47,450 bases of DNA from Fibrobacteria bacterium (GTDB lineage Bacteria > Fibrobacterota > Fibrobacteria > UBA11236): the NCBI GenBank assembly GCA_017881725.1, contig JADGQO010000019.1, positions 1-47,450 of the forward strand. Direction: 5' to 3'. Below, piece by piece: positions 41,654-47,450 of this stretch. The position numbers were made by a program, and so were the translations under genes. The notes beneath the pieces are model-generated. The model made no database searches. It had not been told where the DNA came from and saw only the letters and a list, made by a program, of their open reading frames with translations. Within the stretch, counting starts at the first letter, position 1. Each line of letters begins with the position of its first letter.

Positions 41654-43489
41654 TTAAAAAATCAGGCGGAGAGTTACCGCCCTTGCATCGGAGGATACCC
41701 GTAACACGCACAATCCGGGAGCACGCGGAGCGATCCGCAGCCGCAAGGTTCTTCCCGCCTCGCTGCGCCAGCGCCCAAGTTTGCGCCCTTCGGTAGTGAA
41801 CAAATCCGCGTCCCAGGATCCCGTTACGCCCCAGGTAACCTCCATGCTACTGGGTCCAATCGGGATGACGCGCGGCATTCCGCCGTCGGGAATTCTTTTG
41901 GCCGGTCGCGTATACGTGGCGAGGGAATCGAAGCGCCGCGTGGAGATGGCGTTCAAGGTGAACCACGCCTCATTGTTCCAAAGCTCCCGGCCCGCCGCGG
42001 AAGTCAGCGCCGGGAACCGGATGTAAACGACATGGTCCGTCGCCAAACCGGGAACTTTCACGTGGACGCGGCGACGATCGCAGGAAACCTCCAGCGCGGA
42101 GGCATGCAAGGTTTCATCCCCTTGGCGGCCTTGCCCGTATTCCGCTTGCCGCACGTAACGCCATTGTTTCAGGGTCACGCGCGAAGGCTGCAGCGAATCC
42201 AACGCCACCGGTTGCGTGAAACCGATTTCCAGTCCGTCCCCGACCGAACGGACGGTCGCGATGTCGAAGGCCGTCGCCGGGGACTTCGGACTCAAGCGGA
42301 ACAGTGGTTGAGTCTGGCCGCCAGGCCAATTTCCCGCGATGGTTGTGATGGTACCGATCAAGATTCCGCCCGAGTGATCCCTCACCATGCGGTTCACGGC
42401 CGCGCCTTGCATGCCCTTGGAAAACCAGAATACCGCGCCGTTAATCGCGTCCGCGTCACCCTCGCCCCCGGAGACCGAACCCGCGGATTCATTTTCCGCG
42501 CCCACCCGATCGAGGAAAACCCGCACCAGACCGCGATTGTTCACGTCGCCAATCAGCCAGTCCCCGGCGAACTCCCCGGCGGGCAATTGCACGGGCTGGC
42601 TCGGGGAGGATCGCACGCTGATATGCGGAAGCCAGGCTATGGGCGGATCATAGGGCATGGACTCGGCGAAATTGGGAGGGTGGCGGGCGACTACGCTTCC
42701 CAGCGCGTCCGTGTCCACCGGGGTTTGGCGATGGCCGTAAAACCGATGCGGCCGTATGCGCAGGAAGGTCGAGGACGGCTCCCATCCCCCCTGGTTGTCG
42801 GTAACAAAAAACTCGCCGGTATTTTCATCGACAGCGGCGCCGTTGGGGGATCGCAATCCTCCGGCATAAGCCTCCAAATTGCCGGTCGTGTCCCATTTCA
42901 GGAAGGCTCCGCTTAATTTAGTGGTGGGATCGGCGCTGGACCACCCTCCGCCGTGGATCGATCCGGAGTAGGGGGCGTAAAAACTCCCCCGCCAATAGAA
43001 CGGAGTGAACGCCCACTGGTGCCAGTATAAACCCATGGGCCAGAAATTTTCGTTCGGCCACTTCAGCACCAGGGATCTGCTTGATGCCGAATCGGCCGGG
43101 TCGGCCGAGCTCGTCAGTTTGTAAAAACCGTCACGATCAGCGACGTAAATCCGCCCGTCGACCACCGTGACGCCGGAGATTTGACGCCACCCGGATGCGA
43201 GGGTTTGGACCGACTTCGGCAAGCTGTCGCAGGAGAGGCCGCGTATCAGAACGATTTTCGTTTCGGGATTCGCTGCGGGAATTTCACCGCCCCCCAGCTC
43301 ATTGATGCTGGCCAAGACCACCGCGCCGTCCGGCATGATTCCCAAACCCATGGTTTTGTATTGGGAATCCAGCTTCACTTCGCGCACGTCGAAATCCGGG
43401 TGGGTCGTATCGGGGATTTCCCCCCACACGGCGCATCCTCCCAAAGCCAGGGCCATGAACGCACGAACCAGGCTTTTCCGCGCGAACAT
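41654..43489 (-). CDS. Secreted beta-propeller protein, sugar-dehydrogenase-like
   Basis: 611 residues. Signal or lipoprotein leader (AFMALALGGCAVWGE, lipobox-like LGGC). Residues 30-420 have the repeated strands of PQQ-type glucose/sorbosone dehydrogenase propellers: LGIMPDGAVVLASINELGGG, SGVTVVDGRIYVADRDGFYK and LRSPNGAAVDENTGEFFVTD. The PQQ-binding His and calcium residues cannot be confirmed by eye. Residues about 430-530 form a CopC/Ig-like strand set (VYIRFPALTSAAGRELW). The C-terminal 70 residues look like a secretion tail ending TLRLIF. GGAGG precedes the ATG by ten bases. It may oxidise sugars outside the cell or only bind them. Confidence 0.7.
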   Translation of the reverse strand: MFARKSLVRAFMALALGGCAVWGEIPDTTHPDFDVREVKLDSQYKTMGLGIMPDGAVVLASINELGGGEIPAANPETKIVLIRGLSCDSLPKSVQTLASGWRQISGVTVVDGRIYVADRDGFYKLTSSADPADSASSRSLVLKWPNENFWPMGLYWHQWAFTPFYWRGSFYAPYSGSIHGGGWSSADPTTKLSGAFLKWDTTGNLEAYAGGLRSPNGAAVDENTGEFFVTDNQGGWEPSSTFLRIRPHRFYGHRQTPVDTDALGSVVARHPPNFAESMPYDPPIAWLPHISVRSSPSQPVQLPAGEFAGDWLIGDVNNRGLVRVFLDRVGAENESAGSVSGGEGDADAINGAVFWFSKGMQGAAVNRMVRDHSGGILIGTITTIAGNWPGGQTQPLFRLSPKSPATAFDIATVRSVGDGLEIGFTQPVALDSLQPSRVTLKQWRYVRQAEYGQGRQGDETLHASALEVSCDRRRVHVKVPGLATDHVVYIRFPALTSAAGRELWNNEAWFTLNAISTRRFDSLATYTRPAKRIPDGGMPRVIPIGPSSMEVTWGVTGSWDADLFTTEGRKLGRWRSEAGRTLRLRIAPRAPGLCVLRVSSDARAVTLRLIF

Positions 43490-43645
43490 CACCAATTACC
43501 CTCCCGGAGCTCACCGAAGCAGAACCGGTAAGGCCCGCCGAAAATCATCGGGCAGGGTCGTTACCAGGACCCAGAATATAGGTCGGTGGTAACTAAAATG
43601 CTTTCCGGAAATCGGGTGGGAGGGTTTCGCTTTTCGCCGTATGAA

Positions 43646-44938
43646 TCAAGCCAGGTTGGACGGAATCCGTTCGAAATGGAGGATGTGTTCGAAGGTTTGC
43701 CGTTCCCGGATGATATCGCCGCGGCCCTGTTGAATCAAGACTTCCGCCGCCAGCCGCCGCGTATTGTAGTTCGACGACATCGCCGATCCGTAAGCCCCGG
43801 CATCATGCAGGATGAGAAAGTCCCCCACCACGGCTTCGGGCAATTTCCGCGTCGTCACGACCCCGCCTTCTTCCTGAGTGAACACGTCGCCCGATTCGCA
43901 CAAAGGCCCGCCCACTATGGTGTCGAAGGCGTTACCCACCGCGCGGCCGTCATGCGTCGCGATGGATATCTCATGATAAGCGCCGTACATCGAGGGCCGG
44001 ACCAAAGTTTCAAAACCGGCGTCGACCAGATAGAAACGGTTTCCGCCCGAAGATTTCACGGAGCGGATTTGCGTCAGGAGCGAACAGGATTCGGCGACGA
44101 GATAACGCCCCGGCTCGACTTCCAGGGATATCGAGTGGCCCAAATCGCGCTCGATCATCTTGCGCGCCTTGTCCCATAATGAGAAGTAAGCGCCCACGTC
44201 GATGCGGGACTGTTCCTTGTGGTAGGGAATCGGCAATCCCCCGCCGGCGCTGATCACCTTGAGCTGCGGGCCCATGCGCTTCGCGGCCTTGACCATGGCG
44301 TCGCACACCGTGGAGAGATGCTGGAAGTCGCTGCCCGATCCGATGTGCATGTGCAGACCGATGATGTTCACGCCCGCTTCCTTGCCCAGCCGCAAGCATT
44401 CCTCGATCTCGGTGTGCCAGATGCCGTGCTTGCTGTAGCTGCCGCCGGTATTGGTCTTGCGCGAATGCCCATGCCCGAAGCCGGGGTTGATGCGCAAGGT
44501 CACGTCCGTTCCGGGCGCGAAGGTTCCCAACTGCGTGATCATGTCCGGTGACCCGACATTGACCGGCAACTTGTGGGTCCGAATCATGTCGCGCGCATCC
44601 TCGTCGAACAAATCCGCCGTGAAGACGATGCCCGGGGCATGACGAGCGCCGCCGGTCGATCCGGGATCACTTGAGGCTTGACCCGTGAAGCCGACTTTCA
44701 AAGCCCGATGGATTTCCCCGGCGGACACGGCGTCCACGACCACCCCGTGCTTTTTCATCAGGGCCAGGATGGCCAGATTCGAACACGCCTTTTGGGCGAA
44801 ACGGACCACGTCGAAGGCTTTCAGTTCCGCGATGCGTTTTTCGATCACGTCGCGTTCATAAATGAAAGTCGGGGTGCCGAAATCTCGCGCCAATTGTTCT
44901 ATCGGCAAGCCGCCGATATGCGTGATCAAATTCTTCAT
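43646..44938 (-). CDS. lysA: Diaminopimelate decarboxylase
   Basis: 430 residues. Last step of lysine synthesis. The PLP lysine lies in VVRFAQKACSNLAIL near residue 48. HMHIGSGSDFQHLSTV, ISAGGGLPIPYH and the second-half EVEPGRYLVAESCSLLTQIR and LVDAGFETLVRPSMYGAYHE blocks are typical, as is GGPLCESGDVF. The ATG at 44938 follows GGAGGAATTGGATACCC. An insert, ASSDPGSTGGARHAPG, sits after ALKVGFTGQ, in a loop where homologues are short. No adjacent lysine genes. Confidence 0.96.
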   Translation of the reverse strand: MKNLITHIGGLPIEQLARDFGTPTFIYERDVIEKRIAELKAFDVVRFAQKACSNLAILALMKKHGVVVDAVSAGEIHRALKVGFTGQASSDPGSTGGARHAPGIVFTADLFDEDARDMIRTHKLPVNVGSPDMITQLGTFAPGTDVTLRINPGFGHGHSRKTNTGGSYSKHGIWHTEIEECLRLGKEAGVNIIGLHMHIGSGSDFQHLSTVCDAMVKAAKRMGPQLKVISAGGGLPIPYHKEQSRIDVGAYFSLWDKARKMIERDLGHSISLEVEPGRYLVAESCSLLTQIRSVKSSGGNRFYLVDAGFETLVRPSMYGAYHEISIATHDGRAVGNAFDTIVGGPLCESGDVFTQEEGGVVTTRKLPEAVVGDFLILHDAGAYGSAMSSNYNTRRLAAEVLIQQGRGDIIRERQTFEHILHFERIPSNLA

Positions 44939-45172
44939 GGGTATCCAATTCCTCCAGGACGGTACGCGAAGCCGCGATGCCACACAGCCGTGTAAACGCG
45001 AAGCATTCGTCTGGGAAAGCTAACAAACTCATTCGCTGAGTAAATCCGAACCACACGCGGAGGCAGCCCCGGGCAATCCACCGCGGCCCCTGCCTTCGGG
45101 CAATCCGTCCCGATCAGTGGATAGCCTGAATTTGAAATGATACATTGCTCCCACACCGCGGGGAGCTTATCC

Positions 45173-46258
45173 ATGTTGTCGCAAAAAATTCGCAACCGGG
45201 AATCCGGAATATGCCTTTACGGATTGACCCCGCCGAAACTCGGGCAGGAGGAAGGAAAAATCCGCGACATCGCGGGGAAGCAAATGCAAAGAATCGCCGC
45301 CTTGGCCCCCGACGCGTTGGTCCTTTACGATTTGCAGGAGGAGCCTGGGCGTAATGGCGAGTCCCGGCCTTTTCCGTTCCTTCCCACGCTGGAGCCGACC
45401 GCATACGCGCGCGAATTCTTGATGGACCTGAATCTTCCAAAAGTCTTTTACAAATGCATCGCCGGTCTCGGCCGCGAGGAATTCCACGCCTGGTGGCAAG
45501 GGCGCGATTCCAACCGAGATGCTTTCGTGCTCGTGGGATCGCCTACCAGCCATCCGATTCCAGAGTGGCACGGAAACGATTCTGCGCGTCCGGCAGACCC
45601 ATTCACGCTGGCGCAAGCCTATGCGGTTCTCGCACAATCCCCGTCGACGATCACGCAGTCTCCGGGGACCTTTGCGAACTCTCCGGCGACGATTGCGAAT
45701 TCCCCTGCGTCGACTGCGCAGTCCTCTGTGACGATCACACAATCCCCTGTGACGACGGCATCTACGGACGAGCCCGGAAAACCCTGCTTCGGCGGTGTGG
45801 CCATCGCCGAGCGCCATCATCGCAAGGGCAACGAGGATTCCCGGCTGTTCCGCAAATATTCCGACGGATGCGGTTTTTTCATTTCCCAAACGGTTTACGA
45901 CCCAAGCGCGACCAAATCCTTGCTATCCGATTATGCCCTGCGCTTCGCGCGCGAAGGCAGCCCGACTCCACCTTTCATTTTAAGCTTCAGTCCTTGCGGC
46001 TCGCTCAAGACCATGGAGTTCATGAAATGGCTGGGGATTGGATTCCCGCGCTGGCTGGAGAATGAACTGATCCACACTTCCGACATCCTCGCCAAGTCCG
46101 TGGATTTGGCGGTCCAAGTATTTACGGATGTGAGCGCGTTCGCCCGCGAAAAATCAATTCCCATCGGCGTGAACGTGGAAAGCGTCTCCATCCGCAAGGA
46201 TGAAATTGAAGCGTCCTGCGAGCTATTTACTCGCTTGGCGAAATTGTCGGGCCGCTGA
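45173..46258 (+). CDS. Methylenetetrahydrofolate reductase-like TIM-barrel protein
   Basis: 361 residues from the ATG at 45173 (GGGGAG eight bases upstream). CLYGLTPPKLGQEEGKIRDI, DALVLYDLQEEPGR, FGGVAIAERHHRKGNEDSRL and GCGFFISQTVYDPSATKSLL resemble the MTHFR superfamily, which uses a flavin TIM barrel to reduce methylene-THF. At about residues 152-193 a loop is filled by six copies of a seven-residue repeat (TITQSPG type) from a 21-nt minisatellite, in place of conserved sequence. Whether it is a true MetF is uncertain; closeness to folP in the genome is not strong evidence. Confidence 0.65.
   Translation: MLSQKIRNRESGICLYGLTPPKLGQEEGKIRDIAGKQMQRIAALAPDALVLYDLQEEPGRNGESRPFPFLPTLEPTAYAREFLMDLNLPKVFYKCIAGLGREEFHAWWQGRDSNRDAFVLVGSPTSHPIPEWHGNDSARPADPFTLAQAYAVLAQSPSTITQSPGTFANSPATIANSPASTAQSSVTITQSPVTTASTDEPGKPCFGGVAIAERHHRKGNEDSRLFRKYSDGCGFFISQTVYDPSATKSLLSDYALRFAREGSPTPPFILSFSPCGSLKTMEFMKWLGIGFPRWLENELIHTSDILAKSVDLAVQVFTDVSAFAREKSIPIGVNVESVSIRKDEIEASCELFTRLAKLSGR
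45626..45751. repeat. 21-nt minisatellite encoding heptads
   Basis: Six imperfect 21-nt units, for example ACGATCACGCAGTCTCCGG and ACGATTGCGAATTCCCCTG plus the next bases, encode VLAQSPS, TITQSPG, TFANSPA, TIANSPA, STAQSSV and TITQSPV. The period is a multiple of three, so copy changes keep the frame. Confidence 0.85.
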
Positions 46259-46292
46259 AAAAATACCGTAGGCGGATTTAATCAAGACCCTG

Positions 46293-46508
46293 TTAGGCCT
46301 TGGACGATCCGGAGGCGGCCCCGGCTTCGCCTTTCCCATCCCCTTCTTCGGGCTTTTTGGTTTCGCCGAGGGCGTACTTTTGGATCATGAATTTTTCCAG
46401 CAAGGTCACGCCTTCCACCAAACCCTTTTCCAGTCGGGCTAATTGGAAGAATTGGGTCAGGAAATAAAATCCCAGGCAGAGGATGAGCAAACCCAAAATG
46501 ATGGACAT
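46293..46508 (-). CDS. Small single-pass membrane protein
   Basis: 71 residues from the ATG at 46508. MSIILGLLILCLGFYFLTQF is one membrane helix, followed by a helix FMIQKYALGETKKPEEGD and an acidic/Gly-Ser tail (GKGEAGAASGSSKA). The longer frame upstream is antisense to the secreted-protein gene and looks random. Single-helix proteins of this size are often accessory parts of larger membrane complexes; no family is recognised. Confidence 0.55.
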   Translation of the reverse strand: MSIILGLLILCLGFYFLTQFFQLARLEKGLVEGVTLLEKFMIQKYALGETKKPEEGDGKGEAGAASGSSKA

Positions 46509-46620
46509 GGGGCGATTATACCGTTTTGATGGGGACGTAGGCAACCTTCGGTTCGCAGAAGTCGGCACGGTCGTGGTTTCGGTCGCTCGCCCACGGCATG
46601 AATGGCTTATTTTTAAGGAA

Positions 46621-47404
46621 ATGAAACCGGTATGGTCGCGAACCCTGTTTGTACGCTTTTTTTCTGTGGCCGGGTTTTTCGGTTTCTGCGTCCTTTCCAC
46701 CGCTCATTCAGCCGACGCCGGCTCCGGCTATCCCATCCTTCATCCAGCCAATCCCGTTATTTCCGCCCGCCGGGACCCAGGTCACTTGCAGGTTACGGTA
46801 ACCGCCCCGTCACCCTATCTATACCGGGATGATACGCTCCAAGGCGTTCCCGTCATTGGCGATTTCGCCAAGCTCTCCGTCGGCGCTGGCTGGAAATATG
46901 CCCGGGAAGGCTACCGTTTTTCGGGTGCGCGTGCATCGGCAATCCAAAATCATCCGGGAGCAGCCGATCCCAGTCGATACCTTGAGGACGGACAGCAGTT
47001 TCACCACCTATTGCAGCACGGAGAAGGGCTGCGACAGCGCCTTTTTTGATAGCTGGGGAAGCTATTGGTCCTTCCACGGATGCGCTTTGCCGTTTTATTC
47101 AGCGAGTGGAAACTCCATGGATCATTTTCTTCCCCGGGCGGGACTGCGCAAAGAAGTCCGCCGAGGTCGGGAAATCTATACTTTCAATAACGTATTGCCC
47201 CTGCAAGAGGTCCATTTCGGTTCCGGCATCGGACTGCTCGCATACTTTGCTTTTGTAAGCCAGGACGGCGGGGAGTCGCGCGATCGAATCACGTTGCTCG
47301 AATCAGATGGCGTAAAGATGATTCACACATTCCTGGACCCTAAAAGGCACTTTCGGGATTTAGCCCGTGCATCCGGCAGGCGGTGGGCCCGAATAGTTGG
47401 ATGA
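46621..47404 (+). pseudogene. Secreted hypothetical protein with a T-run frameshift
   Basis: The first frame starts with the signal FVRFFSVAGFFGFCVLSTAH and reads QVTVTAPSPYLYRDDTLQGV, then GWKYAREGYRF. The second frame continues RVRVHRQSKIIREQPIPVDT, CDSAFFDSWGSYWSFHGCAL and IYTFNNVLPLQEVHFGSGIG. The frames join cleanly if one T is removed from the TTTTT at about 46917-46921, giving GYRFRVRVHRQ. The protein has no recognised family. It could be a true pseudogene, a phase-variable gene, or a sequencing error in a homopolymer. Confidence 0.65.
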
Positions 47405-47450
47405 TTTTCTTCCGGAGCGGCGTCATGTTCGTCACCAACTCCCTCACGGC
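47401..47450 (+). CDS. Start of a further gene, cut by the window edge
   Basis: An ATG at 47401 overlaps the previous stop (ATGA) and reads MIFFRSGVMFVTNSLTA to the end of the window. An ATG at 47426 with CCGGAG upstream is an alternative start. Too little is present to say what it encodes. Confidence 0.3.
   Translation, partial: MIFFRSGVMFVTNSLT

Noticed and set aside
39615-41850. Shared 16-mer CAGGTAACCTCCATGC in two genes
   Set aside because: It occurs at 39621 and near 41837 inside unrelated coding frames; with common GGTAACC strings elsewhere it is probably chance.
45626-45751. Possible CRISPR array
   Set aside because: Repeat units are 21 nt, contiguous without spacers and inside a coding frame; it is a minisatellite.

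Overview
This is a moderately GC-rich bacterial chromosome segment. The best guess for the source is a member of Fibrobacterota or a close relative. That rests mainly on a secreted protein with a fibro-slime (PA14-like) domain (15480-17624). Secreted carbohydrate-active proteins (a DUF1080 protein and a CE1/PHB-depolymerase-type esterase) and several C-terminal secretion or beta-sandwich tails are consistent with it. A PEP-CTERM protein is also present. The assignment is inferred from domain content only. I saw no rRNA, tRNA or CRISPR array.

Layout. (a) 1-2.26 kb is a graveyard of defence-type genes: two different DUF1016 (YhcG-like) nuclease remnants, a scrap resembling BrxE, a truncated excisionase-like HTH protein, the tail of a superfamily 2 helicase, and one intact HTH/coiled-coil protein. 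(b) 2.26-9 kb holds an RluA-type pseudouridine synthase, a frameshifted ankyrin-like pseudogene, an LprI-like/amidase pair, a PIN toxin with a candidate antitoxin, a SEC-C protein and a radical SAM enzyme. (c) 9-15.5 kb holds a PEP-CTERM protein, a methyltransferase-glycosyltransferase fusion and a SNF2 helicase/SWIM-finger pair. (d) 15.5-22.4 kb is mainly secreted or envelope proteins, with a decayed endolysin/holin cassette. (e) 22.4-26.2 kb is a rearranged chemotaxis locus: mcp and cheW are intact, but they sit among a second MCP scrap, a cheW scrap, an inverted-repeat remnant of a mobile element, a complete IS200-type element, a nirB remnant and two copies of a 97-bp leader-like repeat. 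(f) 26.2-38.7 kb is mainly a housekeeping run on the minus strand: proB, proA, hisI, tilS, ftsH, vapB, vapC and folP, with many start/stop overlaps, followed by a secreted esterase. Upstream of it lie a lipoprotein gene and a histidine-kinase-like gene without an ATPase domain. (g) 38.7-47.45 kb holds a putative outer-membrane protein, a WYL-like membrane protein, a beta-propeller dehydrogenase-like protein, lysA, an MTHFR-like protein with a heptad minisatellite, and a frameshifted secreted-protein gene at the edge.

How the genes fit together. The proB/proA pair makes proline, hisI serves histidine, lysA makes lysine, and folP together with the MTHFR-like protein touches folate metabolism. 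tilS-ftsH-folP is a widely conserved neighbourhood, and here a VapBC toxin-antitoxin module is wedged between ftsH and folP. Its VapC has His in place of the catalytic N-terminal Asp, and its VapB lacks the usual first residues, so the module looks disarmed but kept in a translationally coupled operon.

Most notable signals: the disarmed vapBC inside ftsH-folP; the 97-bp repeat that carries a Shine-Dalgarno and start codon, once before a porin-like gene and once before nothing; in-frame minisatellites of 15, 18 and 21 nt in otherwise conserved enzymes; the histidine kinase without a catalytic domain; and the layered defence-gene debris at the left edge. I did not find a clear, wholly new multi-gene system. 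All assignments come from reading translations and motifs without database searches.
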